Source: Actinobacillus arthritidis
GTDB taxonomy: Bacteria; Pseudomonadota; Gammaproteobacteria; Enterobacterales; Pasteurellaceae
Assembly: GCF_029774155.1 (NCBI RefSeq)
Contig: NZ_CP103833.1
Span: forward strand, 372,001 to 436,000
DNA: 64,000 nt
Direction: 5' to 3'
Positions 9,122 to 17,921 of the stretch are shown in pieces; position 1 is the first letter of the stretch, and every line of letters begins with the position of its first letter. The notes beneath the pieces are model-generated. The model did not search any database, was not told the DNA's origin, and saw nothing but the letters and a program-made list of their open reading frames with translations. Made by a program: the position numbers and the translations under genes.

Positions 9122-9693
9122 TGATCTGACCCCAAAAAGTTAGACTATTATTTAAGGGATTGAGTACGGTATTGCACTGGACTCAATCCTTTCAGTTTTA
9201 GTTGAATTCGTTCATTATTGTAATAGTCGATGTAATCACGAATCGTCAGTTCCAATTCCACATAGGTTTTAAACTCCCTTCCGTAGTAGCATTCGGTTTT
9301 CATCGCTTGAAAAAACTCTCCATCGCCCTTTTATCAAGGCAATTCCCTTTTCTCGCCATACTTTGCACTATCCCATTGTTTTTTAACAGGTTCTGGTAAC
9401 AAATTTGTTGATATTGCCACCCTTGGTCAGAGTGCAAAATCGGTGTCGCCCCCTTCGGCAATTTGGCGATTACCCCTTCCAACATTCGCACCGTTTGGAG
9501 GAAGCTTGGGCTTCGACTCAAGTCGTAACTGATGATTTCGTTGTTAAATTGGTCTTTTATCGGTGACAAATAGAGCTTGCCCTCGCCACACTTGAACTCG
9601 GTCACATCCGTCAGCTATTTCTCGTTTGGCTGTGTTGCAGTGAAGTTTCTTGCTAAACGATTTGGGGCGATTTTTACCACTTTGCCACGATAG
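9122..9693 (-). mobile_element. Truncated IS3-family (IS150-like) copy 1
   Basis: The left terminal repeat begins TGATCTGACCCC, and the following ~570 bases run parallel to the left part of the complete copy at 12704 but are clearly diverged from it. On the minus strand they encode the C-terminal half of OrfB: TDVTEFKCGEGKLYLSPIK, then [10 protein letters not shown] and MARKGNCLDKRAMESFF. Homology stops abruptly near 9693, so orfA, the first half of orfB and the right repeat are missing. There is an amber codon at 9615-9617 in place of the Trp of NEKW-LTD, and a one-base loss near 9294. TTA precedes the repeat at 9119-9121. Confidence 0.88.
9300..9605 (-). pseudogene. IS3-family transposase OrfB remnant (copy 1)
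   Basis: About 100 residues of the DDE integrase core of an IS150-type OrfB, from MTEFKCGEGK to AMESFF. The second catalytic region HSDQGWQY is present. It reads in-frame with an upstream NEK and a TAG codon, as in the complete copy. A lost base makes it end early at FFKR; past the shift the sequence goes on as the usual family C-terminus (KTECYYG.., ..[13 protein letters not shown] type). It is not expected to make an active transposase. Confidence 0.85.
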
Positions 9694-9749
9694 AATGCAA
9701 ATTTTTGGTTATCATTACCACACTTAAACAAAGTTATAAGGTTATTTTT

Positions 9750-10688
9750 ATGAACAAAATCTTTAAAACCAAGCAAAACCGTTTAGGTCAATCTGTTGTG
9801 ACTTCTGAATTAGCAAGGATATTGCGTTAAAGCAACCGTATTAACTAAATCTGCGGCATTAAGGCAAGCTATTCGTGCGGTAGAGAAATCAACAACGACA
9901 GAAAATATTGCTTTAAAAACAAGCACAGTTGCAGGCGAGGTGAAAAATGTATCGGATAATGCTAACATAACAGCAAAAAACGCAAACACCAAAGCAGACA
10001 ATGCAGAAAAACAAGCAAGTGAAGCAGATAAACAGGCTCAAACGGCTTTCGATACAGCAAGTATCGCTAACAACACAGCGAAATATGCAGAAATCAATGC
10101 ACGCCAAACAACCACAACCGCAACAGAGGCAGAACTTTAGCAGAAAAATCAGTGCAAACGGCAACACAAGTAAACGAAAAGGCTAAAATTGCCGAAAGTC
10201 AAGCAAGCGTAGCGGTGAAAGCGACTGAGGACTTAACCGTTAAAGTTGAAACTAACGCCCAAAACATTGAGATTGTGAAAACCAATGTTGGCACGGTAAA
10301 CAACAAAGTGACTTCGCTTGAAGAGCGTATAGTGCAAGCTCAAACAGCTAATGTGGCTCGCAATACGCAAAATATTCAGCGAAATGCTCAAAATATCGAG
10401 CGCAATAGCCACCGTATTGATAGCCTTGAAAACCTAGTTAAGAAAGACCGCCAACAGTCTTGTGCGGGCGTAGCTGGTGCAATCGCTTTAACGCAAATCT
10501 CGCCAGTACAAGGTAAGAAATTTACCGTTGGTGCAGGTGTTGGTACATATCGTGGCGAAAGAGCAGTTGCTGTCGGTGTGAAATATGCTCCAACCAACGA
10601 CACCATTTTCAGCTTAGGCGGGAGTGCTGATAGCAGAGGTGGCGTAGGTGCTGGTGCGAGGGGAGTTTTGGATTTTAGTCTTAACTAA
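9750..10688 (+). pseudogene. Short trimeric autotransporter (YadA-anchor) gene with frameshifts
   Basis: Starts MNKIFKTKQNRLGQSVVTSELA, close to the extended-signal-peptide region of Pasteurellaceae trimeric autotransporters, but no hydrophobic signal core follows. Next come Ala/Asn/Thr-rich coiled-coil segments (NANTKADNAEKQASEADK; repeats of NTQNI/NAQNI). The end is a YadA-type anchor: RIDSLENLV, then KFTVGAGVGTYRGERAVAVG, to the C-terminus LDFSLN. The frame is broken three times: twice near 9810-9832 and once near 10135. Each break is cured by adding one base, two of them in A-runs. It could be a real short gene damaged only by sequence errors. The missing signal core argues for a decayed adhesin. 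Confidence 0.75.
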
Positions 10689-10695
10689 GGTAATC

Positions 10696-10742
10696 AAACA
10701 GCAAGATAGGTGACTTATAGCCAAGTGTCTTGCTGTTTTTTT
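10696..10742. terminator. Bidirectional terminator between autotransporter remnant and nuclease-like gene
   Basis: AAACAGCAAGA and TCTTGCTGTTT form an 11-bp stem with a 21-base loop, followed by TTTTTTTTG. It fits the autotransporter on the plus strand and may also serve the convergent 610-codon gene. Confidence 0.85.
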
Positions 10743-10768
10743 TTGATTTTTAGCGTAGCATGATTTAA

Positions 10769-12601
10769 TTATATAAATTCATAACCATCGAGCTTTAATT
10801 TATCATTTTTTAAACTATCGATAAAATTAAAAAACTCTTTAACACTCATAAGAATAGGATAGTTATCATTTATCCATAATTTACTATCTTCAGAGTCAAT
10901 CCATTCCACATCGGCAGTTATACCGATAGAGACAAATTTTTTAACCCAAGTTAAGTCATGATTTAATTCAAGTTTATTTTTTTCAACAAAATCTTTTATA
11001 GACAATATACTATCAATTTTCTCTTTTATGATTTCATTTCTTTTATTTACTGTTTTTGGTGTGCCTTTTATAAAATCAATGGGTTTCTCAATGCTTTTAC
11101 AGTCACACAGTATTAAGTTATCTCTAATTCGGATAGCTATGTCTGTTTCCCTGTATTTATCATTTTGAGTATTTTTGATATATTTTATGTCAAGTATTTC
11201 AACGCCAGTTTCTTTCACTTTTTCTTTTATATATTTTTCAAACAAACCTCCTCTTTCGGCATGATTTTCTCGCAATCCAAAAAATATATTGGATAGAATG
11301 TACTCCAAATGCCCTATATCACAATAAATTAAATTATTACAGGTGACTAATATAGGTAAAGGACCATATGACCAAAGTGAGATATTTTCCCTTTTAAAAT
11401 TGGAAAGAGTCAAATCAGAAAGTATAGTTTTTATATCCTTTTTAGATAGGATTTGATACGATTTATTATTTAAGTCATTATTATAATCACTAAGTGTATT
11501 GACCATGTTATCAATTGTTCCTTCTTCTGTAATAAAATACCCTCTTTGTAAAGTTCCATACATATGGACTCTATTATCATTATCGTCAGTTGCTCTATTG
11601 GATATATAATAAAAAGAAAGTAATTGAATTACTGTCAAATATGAATCTAATGTATAGCCATATTTTTTTAAGAAAGGTTCTTTCAAAATGTTAACAGCAG
11701 ATAAAATTGACTTTATATTCAACAGGTTTGGAAGAAAATTGGGTGCAAAATCATCACTCAAAAGTTCAGGGAATACATCCCTATTGTAATTGTAGTGGCA
11801 ACTAAAAATAATATCCTCATTTATATTTTTAACATCATGATAACTAATAATGCCTTTTGAAAATGAGCTGTATGTTTGAGGTATTTCTGATCTTTTGTCA
11901 TAAGATAAAATCAACCTGTTTAAACTATTGTCTCTTATCTCTTTTGGTTCTCCATTTTCATCTATGTATAATTTTGCTCCTTTACTTACAGCCCTCATTT
12001 TTGCCATTATTTTCCAATAGTAATAAGAATAACATTCTAATACATATATATCTTCATGATTTTTATGTGAATAATTTTTTAACATATATGTTTTCTCATA
12101 TCGATGATATAGCTCTTTTATTTGTTTATTACTTACTCCTTTCTTCTTAAGATCTTTATAGAATAAGCCACCTAAAACCATTTTATGATTCATATCACTT
12201 CCTTTGGCTATATCTATTCCGCATTCAATTTTCCCGTATTTATAAAAAGCAGTTTCTATCGTACATCTTATGTGACTTAAAACTGTTGGATTTACGAATT
12301 CGTCATCATTTGTAATACTTCCTACTCCAACTCTACGATATAAATGAAACCAATAAAGAATAGAGTGCTTAGATATTATATTTTTCATTTTCTCTTCTAA
12401 CATAGGAAGAATTGAGTTAAGAAAATCCCAAGATTCGGTTGAATCAAAACTATTTTTAAAGTTATTAATGGTAATTTCTTTTATTTGACTTCGAATTTCC
12501 TGTTTGGTGTTTTCTATTTTGTTCTGAAATAATGAATCATATTTTTTATGCACATTTAAGAAAGTATATTGATAATACTCTATTACTGTTTTTTCGATCA
12601 T
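10769..12601 (-). CDS. Unrecognised 610-residue protein with PD-(D/E)XK-like nuclease motif
   Basis: I do not recognise a named family. The first ~440 residues are Lys/Asn/Tyr/Ile-rich, mostly helical in appearance and without membrane segments. The C-terminal part has the spacing of a PD-(D/E)XK nuclease fold: Glu455 in the helix GGLFEKYIKEKVK, Asp487 in RETDIAIRIRDN, and Asp500-Cys-Lys502 in LILCDCKS. Base composition is much more AT-rich than the flanking housekeeping genes. It stands alone between an autotransporter remnant and an IS copy, so it looks acquired. A single-gene defence or restriction role is possible but is inference from fold and context only. The start ATG at 12601 has a weak AGG upstream; no partner gene is seen. 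Confidence 0.7.
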   Translation of the reverse strand: MIEKTVIEYYQYTFLNVHKKYDSLFQNKIENTKQEIRSQIKEITINNFKNSFDSTESWDFLNSILPMLEEKMKNIISKHSILYWFHLYRRVGVGSITNDDEFVNPTVLSHIRCTIETAFYKYGKIECGIDIAKGSDMNHKMVLGGLFYKDLKKKGVSNKQIKELYHRYEKTYMLKNYSHKNHEDIYVLECYSYYYWKIMAKMRAVSKGAKLYIDENGEPKEIRDNSLNRLILSYDKRSEIPQTYSSFSKGIISYHDVKNINEDIIFSCHYNYNRDVFPELLSDDFAPNFLPNLLNIKSILSAVNILKEPFLKKYGYTLDSYLTVIQLLSFYYISNRATDDNDNRVHMYGTLQRGYFITEEGTIDNMVNTLSDYNNDLNNKSYQILSKKDIKTILSDLTLSNFKRENISLWSYGPLPILVTCNNLIYCDIGHLEYILSNIFFGLRENHAERGGLFEKYIKEKVKETGVEILDIKYIKNTQNDKYRETDIAIRIRDNLILCDCKSIEKPIDFIKGTPKTVNKRNEIIKEKIDSILSIKDFVEKNKLELNHDLTWVKKFVSIGITADVEWIDSEDSKLWINDNYPILMSVKEFFNFIDSLKNDKLKLDGYEFI

Positions 12602-12638
12602 AATTATTAACCTGTGAAACTATATAAAACAATTAAAC

Positions 12639-12663
12639 GTCTAATCGTTTTCGAGAATTAGAC
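12639..12663. repeat. Inverted repeat upstream of the 610-residue protein
   Basis: A perfect 7-bp inverted repeat GTCTAAT/ATTAGAC with an 11-base spacer lies 38 bases before the start of the nuclease-like gene, close to where its promoter should be. It could be an operator or a transcript end from outside; nothing decides between them. Confidence 0.45.
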
Positions 12664-12729
12664 TCTTCTTTAAATCTGTTATAAGCGTAAAAGAAGTCAG
12701 GAATGATCTGACCCCAAAAAGTTAGACTA

Positions 12730-13549
12730 CTATTTCAAGGATTGAGTACGGTATTGCACTGGACTCAGTCCTTTTAATTTTAGTTGGATTCTCGCATTAT
12801 TGTAATACTCAATATAACTGTGAATTGTCCGCTCTAGCTCGGCATAGGTTTTGAACGCCTTGCCGTAGTAACATTCGGTCTTGAGTCTTGCAAAAAAACT
12901 TTCCATAGCCCCATTATCGAGGCAATTTCCTTTTCTCGACATACTTTGCACTATCCCATTGATGTTTAGCAGGTTTTGGTAGCCAATCTTGCTGATATTG
13001 CCAGCCTTGGTCTGAGTGCAAAATCGGTGTCTCCCTTTTGGGCAACTTGGCGATAGCCCCTTCCAACATTCGCACTGTTTGGAGAAAATTTGGGATTCGG
13101 CTCAAGTCGTAACTAATGATTTCGTTGTTAAATTGCTCTTTTATCGGTGACAAGTAAAGTTTACCCTCGCCACATTTGAACTCGGTTACGTCCGTCAGCT
13201 ATTTCTCGTTTGGGCGTGTTGCCGTGAAGTTTCTTGCCAAGTGATTTAGGGCGATTTTCCCCACTTCACCACAATAGGAACGATATTTCTTCCGATTACA
13301 TATCCCTTTTAAATCAAGCTGTTGCATTATTTTCTGCACTTTTTTGTGATTGACAATCTTGCCTTGATTTTTTAACGCCGCCGTCACTCGCCGATAGCCG
13401 TAAATCCTGTGGTGTTTGTGGTAAATCGCGGTAATTCTCTCGCAAAGTTTTGCATTTTTATCACTTTTTCGACTCAAATGATAAAAGAACAAACTGCGAG
13501 GTAAGTCCGCTAGTTGAAGCAAAATCTCTAGCGGAAATACCTTTCTCAA
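12730..13549 (-). pseudogene. IS3-family transposase OrfB (copy 2), nonsense plus frameshift
   Basis: DDE transposase of the IS150 group. In order it reads the HTH_21-like region (ITAIYHKHHRIYGYRRVTAALK), [42 protein letters not shown], then after an extra base [27 protein letters not shown] and the end [13 protein letters not shown]. The opening TTG overlaps the orfA stop, as is usual for IS3 elements. The TAG replaces a Trp that is conserved in this motif. The frame loss at QYQQ is one extra base at about 12986-12992. Confidence 0.88.
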
Positions 13550-14074
13550 CGCTTGGACACTTTCCGCAACCGCTCTTCTTCCACCCGAATTATCTCGTCC
13601 AACTTTTTTAGGTAGGCATTCTCCGCACGCAAACGTAAGTTTTCAAGCTCTAATTCTTCGAGCCGATTGGTTGGTTTTGGAGGTATTGGGGCGTATTTAG
13701 GGGCGTTTGTTTGTCATTGTTTTTCGTCCTTTTGGCTTGGGTTCAAACCCTTTTATACTATCTTTCACTACTGCTTTCAACCATTGAGTGATGACGCCGG
13801 AATTTGATATACCAAAGCGAAGACAGGCTTGTCGTGCAGAGTACTCGCCATTTTTGACCGATTGTATTACCTGCCATTTGAACTCCGGCGAGTAAGTTTG
13901 CTTGGTATGCAACACGGCTAAAACGTTCGAGCCTGAATGGCGAAATTGAACAATCCAGCGGTAGAGCGTTGCTCTTTTTAGTTCAAACTTGCGAAGTGTT
14001 AGGGAAAGATTCTCGTGGTGGGTGAAGTAAAAATCGACTACCTGCTGTTTGAAATGTTGATTGTATTTAGTCAT
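13546..14074 (-). pseudogene. IS3-family OrfA (copy 2), frameshifted
   Basis: DNA-binding protein of the IS150 group with two helix-turn-helix repeats (VVDFYFTHHENLSLTLRKF..RATLYRWI and ..ARQACLRFGISNSGVITQWL). The intact part is 125 residues and ends at KTMTNKRP followed by TAA. Past one shifted base the expected C-terminal leucine-zipper continues (NRLEELELENLRLRAENAYL) and ends at KVSKR. A repaired protein would be about 175 residues, the family size. Confidence 0.88.
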
Positions 14075-14156
14075 AAAAAAATCTGCACCTTAATCCGTTG
14101 GCGGTTTAGTCCAACTTTTGGGGTGCAGATCATTAAGTCAGAGCTTTTTCACTATG

Positions 14157-15452
14157 CTAATTTGCGATATCTTTGCGGAAAGAAACCATTAATTGGTCGA
14201 TTTTAAAATTTTCGGTATCAATAATTTCAAATTTGTATTGATCATAAAGGACAAAATCGGTTTTCTTCGGAATTTTACGTAGCATATACATCATAAAACC
14301 GCCGATAGTTTCGTAGTTTTCCGCATTAGGGAAACTTTCGATTTCTAACGCTCTCATCACGTCTTCCAGCGGCGTAGCACCGTCAATTAACCACGAATCT
14401 TCATCTCGGCGAACAATCTGTTCTTCTTCGGTTGAAACCAATTCACCCATCACGATACTCATTACGTCATTGAGAGTCAGAATCCCCACCACTAATGCGT
14501 ATTCGTTTACGATAACGGCAAAATCTTCACCGGCGGATTTAAATAGCTCTAATACTTCGTAAAGTGATAACGTATCCGGAATAAAAAGCGATTTTTTCAG
14601 TAGTTTTGCATCTGTTAGCGATACGTTATCGTTTTTGAGATATTGGGTAAGTAGATCGTGCGTTTCGATATAACCTAAAATTTTATCTAATCCGTCATCA
14701 CAGATCAGCACTTTGGAATAGGGATCTTCGCCCAGTGTTTCCAACACCTTTTCTCGATTATCGGTGCGATTTAAAAATACGATATGCTCGCGTGTAGTCA
14801 TAGTAGAAGTTACACGACGTTCCTGCATTTCAAACACATTTTCGATTAAGTAATGCTCTTGTGCTTTTAAAATACCGGCTTTAGCTCCCGCATCAACCAC
14901 CGCAACAATATCTTCGGAAGTCATGTTGTCTTGGCGTACGGTAGAAACGTGAAATAATTTAAATAATGTGTTGGCAATCCAATCGAAAAAAAGCACAAGC
15001 GGTTTAAATAATGCGATAAAAAACATCATAATACCAATGGTGCGCACCGCAATTTTTTCCGGATAGGTCATTGCCAAACGTTTCGGCATTAAATCTGCAA
15101 AAAGCACAAACGCCGAGGTAACAATGATAAACGCAATCCAAGAAGCGGCACTATCAACCCATTCCGCTTGCGTATATTTTGCAAGTAATTCACTGAAGTA
15201 GGGGTTGATTGCACTTTCACCGACTACACCACCAAGGATCGCGACCATATTTAAACCGATTTGTACCACGGTAATAAAACGTCCCGGCTGTTCTTGGAGC
15301 TTTAAAACTTTTTCGGCACGGAGGTCGCCCTCGTTAATCATTGCCTGTAATTTCAGCTTTCTTGCACCGGCAAGAGAGATTTCTGAAGACGAGATAATCG
15401 CACTGGCAATAATCAGTAATAAGATAATCAAACTTGCTTCAAATAAGCTCAT
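14157..15452 (-). CDS. paeA: CNNM/CBS/CorC membrane protein, PaeA (YtfL)-like
   Basis: Inner-membrane protein of 431 residues. In order: a CNNM (DUF21) transmembrane domain, residues 1 to ~190, with SEISLAGARKLKLQAM and VVQIGLNMVAILGGVVGE; a CBS pair, ~210-335 (AGEDFAVIVNEYALVVGILTLNDVM); and a CorC/HlyC domain, ~345-425 (WLIDGATPLEDVMRALEIESFPN..YETIGGFMMYMLRKIPK). It aligns along its length with E. coli YtfL/PaeA, which exports cadaverine and putrescine. The substrate here is inferred from that homology. It converges on IS copy 2, whose right end lies 24 bases beyond the stop. Confidence 0.9.
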   Translation of the reverse strand: MSLFEASLIILLLIIASAIISSSEISLAGARKLKLQAMINEGDLRAEKVLKLQEQPGRFITVVQIGLNMVAILGGVVGESAINPYFSELLAKYTQAEWVDSAASWIAFIIVTSAFVLFADLMPKRLAMTYPEKIAVRTIGIMMFFIALFKPLVLFFDWIANTLFKLFHVSTVRQDNMTSEDIVAVVDAGAKAGILKAQEHYLIENVFEMQERRVTSTMTTREHIVFLNRTDNREKVLETLGEDPYSKVLICDDGLDKILGYIETHDLLTQYLKNDNVSLTDAKLLKKSLFIPDTLSLYEVLELFKSAGEDFAVIVNEYALVVGILTLNDVMSIVMGELVSTEEEQIVRRDEDSWLIDGATPLEDVMRALEIESFPNAENYETIGGFMMYMLRKIPKKTDFVLYDQYKFEIIDTENFKIDQLMVSFRKDIAN

Positions 15453-15495
15453 AAAATCCTCTGTTTGATAAGTTATGATGTATAAAATTATAGCA

Positions 15496-16146
15496 TTAAA
15501 TATTTTTTATATGCTCAGTATTGCAAATTTTTGCCCAAAATTGACCGCTTGTCGGTGAGCTTTGGATACAGAAAGATTCGCCTTGATATTTAAATTTTAG
15601 CTGGTAAGCATGTAAGTACACCCGATCCGCCGCTGTACCAGTATAAAGTTGATCGCCTAAAATCGGGCTACCTAAGCTTTTCATTGCCACCCTTAATTGA
15701 TGCGTTTTACCGGTTTTTGGTTGCAAAATAAAATGGCGTAAATTTGGCTCAAGCGAATGCGAAACAAATTGAGTCACGGCAGGATTCTGTTTGCTATGGC
15801 ACAGTTTCCATGCGCCGTTACGGCTTTTTTGCATATCACCGCTAATTTTACCCTGTTTCTTTTTCGGTTTTTGATCGCTTAATGCCCAATAGGTTTTTTC
15901 GATTTTATGCTGTTCAAATAAGTGATAAAAGTGCACGGCGACTTGTTTGTTCAAAGCGAAAATTAATAAGCCGGACGTAACTTTATCTAAGCGATGTACC
16001 AGCCAAACTTGTTCCACTTGTAATTGTTCGGCGAGTTTTTCGGTTAATCCGACCGCTTCCTCGTCTTTGTGCACACTCATCCCGACGGGTTTATCAATCA
16101 CAACAAAGTCGTGATGTTGGAAGCAAATAGTCAATTTTTCAGTCAT
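15496..16146 (-). CDS. RluA-family pseudouridine synthase (TIGR01621-like)
   Basis: 216-residue RNA pseudouridine synthase. It has IDKPVGMSVHKDE, the catalytic motif HRLDKVTSG with Asp54, and the conserved GKTHQLRVAMKSLGSPILGD near residue 165-185. It lacks an S4 domain. It is shorter than RluC/RluD and nearest to the small Pasteurellaceae RluA-like group; the modified RNA site is not known. It is divergent from the phosphatase gene, with a ~50-base shared upstream region. Confidence 0.88.
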   Translation of the reverse strand: MTEKLTICFQHHDFVVIDKPVGMSVHKDEEAVGLTEKLAEQLQVEQVWLVHRLDKVTSGLLIFALNKQVAVHFYHLFEQHKIEKTYWALSDQKPKKKQGKISGDMQKSRNGAWKLCHSKQNPAVTQFVSHSLEPNLRHFILQPKTGKTHQLRVAMKSLGSPILGDQLYTGTAADRVYLHAYQLKFKYQGESFCIQSSPTSGQFWAKICNTEHIKNI

Positions 16147-16195
16147 TTTTTGCTATACTCCGATAAATTTTGTCTATTTTAACAGGGAATTGAAT

Positions 16196-16828
16196 ATGGC
16201 ACTCAACATTTATTTAGTCCGCCACGGGAAAACCGTTTGGAATTTAGAAGGGCGTTTGCAAGGCTCAGGTGATTCACCTTTGGTTGAAGAAGGTATTGAA
16301 GGGGCGAAAAAAGCGGGGAGAGCGTTAAAAGAGGTTAAATTTTCCGCCGCTTATTCCAGTATGCAAAAACGTGCGCAAGATACCGCAAATTATATTTTGG
16401 CGGAAAATAACGAGAAGAATATTCCGCACTTTCACCATTTCGGTTTAAATGAGTTTGATTTTGGGCTTTGGGAAGGCACTAAATCGGTCGATTTATACTC
16501 AATTGATGAATATTGGACGATGAAAAAAACACCGGCAGAATATCGTGCGGAAACGAATGGCGGTGAAACTTATGAAGATCTTTATAATCGAGTGATTAAA
16601 GTGTTTAATCAAATTGCTCAGTTGCACCAAAATAATGAAAACGTATTAATTGTTGCACATGGTATGACATTAACTGTTCTCACAGCGGTATTACGAGGCT
16701 TGCATTGGTCGGAATGTCGTGACGAAACTAAACACTGTTTTGTGATTAACACCGCTATTAACCGAGCAGTTGTTGAGAATGGTAAGGCTGAATTAGTTGA
16801 GTTTAACCGTGTGGAACATTTGGCCTAG
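16196..16828 (+). CDS. Histidine phosphatase family protein (phosphoglycerate-mutase-like)
   Basis: 210 residues of the RHG superfamily. The phospho-acceptor motif LVRHGKTVWN has catalytic His10; the second histidine is in IVAHGMT (His155). It lacks the length of a glycolytic mutase and is more likely a small-molecule phosphatase; the substrate is unknown. The start at 16196 (MALNIYLVRHG) has GGGAA upstream; a TTG two codons earlier is rejected. Confidence 0.88.
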   Translation: MALNIYLVRHGKTVWNLEGRLQGSGDSPLVEEGIEGAKKAGRALKEVKFSAAYSSMQKRAQDTANYILAENNEKNIPHFHHFGLNEFDFGLWEGTKSVDLYSIDEYWTMKKTPAEYRAETNGGETYEDLYNRVIKVFNQIAQLHQNNENVLIVAHGMTLTVLTAVLRGLHWSECRDETKHCFVINTAINRAVVENGKAELVEFNRVEHLA

Positions 16829-16851
16829 ACTTGCAAAAAAATCCAAAAATT

Positions 16852-16896
16852 AGACCGCTTCTTTGCGTTGTTCAAATCAGCGGTCTTACTATTTTT
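16852..16896. terminator. Bidirectional uptake-signal terminator
   Basis: AGACCGCT and AGCGGTCT pair across a 19-base loop, with T-rich tracts on both strands. It separates the convergent phosphatase gene and ruvX. Confidence 0.85.
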
Positions 16897-17309
16897 TTAT
16901 TGGGTTTCAAACCAACTTTCTAAAATTAAGCAGGCGGAAATCGAATCTACTTTATCTTTTTTTAAGGCTTTGTAGCCACCTCGTTCAAAAATTTCCGCTT
17001 TCGCGGACACAGTTGTAAGGCGTTCGTCTTGTAACTCAACCGGCAAATTAAAGCGTCCGTTTAAACGATTCGCAAATTTTTTCGCTCTTTGGGTCAGCGT
17101 ACGCTCGCGCCGTCCATATTGAGCGGTAAACCGACTACTAAGCGTTCCGGTTGCCATTCTTTGATCACTTTTTCAATTTGATCCCAGTTAGGAATCCCAT
17201 CTTGTGCTTTAAAAGAGGGAAGTCCTTGTGCTGTGCCGGTAATATCTTGTCCGACCGCACAACCGATGCTATAAGTACCGAAATCGAATGCGAGAATTGT
17301 TCTTGCCAT
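16897..17309 (-). CDS. ruvX: Putative pre-16S rRNA nuclease / Holliday junction resolvase homologue YqgF, frameshifted
   Basis: RNase H-fold protein of about 138 residues, implicated in 16S rRNA 5' maturation. The N-terminal part has [16 protein letters not shown] (first catalytic Asp) and [14 protein letters not shown]; the C-terminal part has [24 protein letters not shown] and [15 protein letters not shown]. Between them, near 17097-17110, one base is missing. The residues usually reading TEQP read ASVR instead, so this short patch looks scrambled. The start at 17309 ([11 protein letters not shown]) has AAGGAT upstream. yqgE follows upstream, as in E. coli. Confidence 0.9.
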
Positions 17310-17360
17310 ATTATCCTTTTGCAAAAAATGATTTATTTTTGACCGCTACTTAAGCCGTCA

Positions 17361-17921
17361 TTAGGCTCTACCAGCACGGGCTAACACACCGGAAATACCG
17401 AGCATTTCATTTGCTTCTACCCAACGCTCTAAATAACCAGTTTCGAATAAGGTTTTGTCGTTCGCTTCAGAAATCAACCAGTAATTACGTGCGATTTCTT
17501 GTTCGAGTTGTTCTGGTTTCCACGTAGCGCAACCTAAACAGACAATAAATTTTTCCGGTGCTTCCGGTTTACCGAGGCTGTCTAGTACATCGCCGGAAGT
17601 TGTGAGCAAAATATCATCAGTCACTCGGTAACTATGTAAAAATTCTTGCTCAGTTTTAGTATGAATAATAAATCCGCGATCTTGATTGATCGGTCCACCG
17701 CTTAAGACCATTTGATCTTTATGATAATTACGTTGACTTGCCATTTGGAAATCCATACGGGTAATCAATTCCAATACGGATAAGTCGGTTGGGGTATTAA
17801 TCACTAAGCCCATCGCACCGTTACTGTTATGTTCGCAAATATAAATCACGGTACGATCAAAGTAATCATCATCAATTTCCGGCGTTGCAATCAAAAATTT
17901 GCCTTGTAAATTTTCTAACAT
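17361..17921 (-). CDS. yqgE: UPF0301 / AlgH family protein YqgE
   Basis: 186-residue DUF179 protein of unknown biochemical function. Diagnostic segments are [31 protein letters not shown] and [15 protein letters not shown]. Its ATG overlaps the rsmE stop (TAATG), so the two are translationally coupled; ruvX follows 51 bases on. rsmE-yqgE-ruvX is a conserved gamma-proteobacterial order. Confidence 0.94.
   Translation of the reverse strand: MLENLQGKFLIATPEIDDDYFDRTVIYICEHNSNGAMGLVINTPTDLSVLELITRMDFQMASQRNYHKDQMVLSGGPINQDRGFIIHTKTEQEFLHSYRVTDDILLTTSGDVLDSLGKPEAPEKFIVCLGCATWKPEQLEQEIARNYWLISEANDKTLFETGYLERWVEANEMLGISGVLARAGRA

Larger units (their letters stand above)
12704..14132 (-). mobile_element. 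Complete-length IS3-family (IS150-like) copy 2
   Basis: A 1429-bp element with imperfect terminal repeats. The left end reads TGATCTGACCCCAAAAAGTT; the right end read inward is TGATCTGCACCCCAAAAGTT. Both have the TG..CA ends of the IS3 family. On the minus strand it carries orfA then orfB. Both are broken: orfA stops early near 13698, and orfB has an amber codon at 13199-13201 and a frameshift near 12986. The bases directly outside are GAA on the left and TTA on the right, so this copy alone shows no target duplication. The TTA matches the outer flank of copy 1. Confidence 0.92.

Noticed and set aside
12694..14141. AAGTCAG on both sides of IS copy 2 as a 7-bp target duplication
   Set aside because: The repeats are not adjacent to the terminal repeats (three bases away on one side, two on the other), and 7 bp is not the IS3-family size. 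The outer TTA pair fits better.
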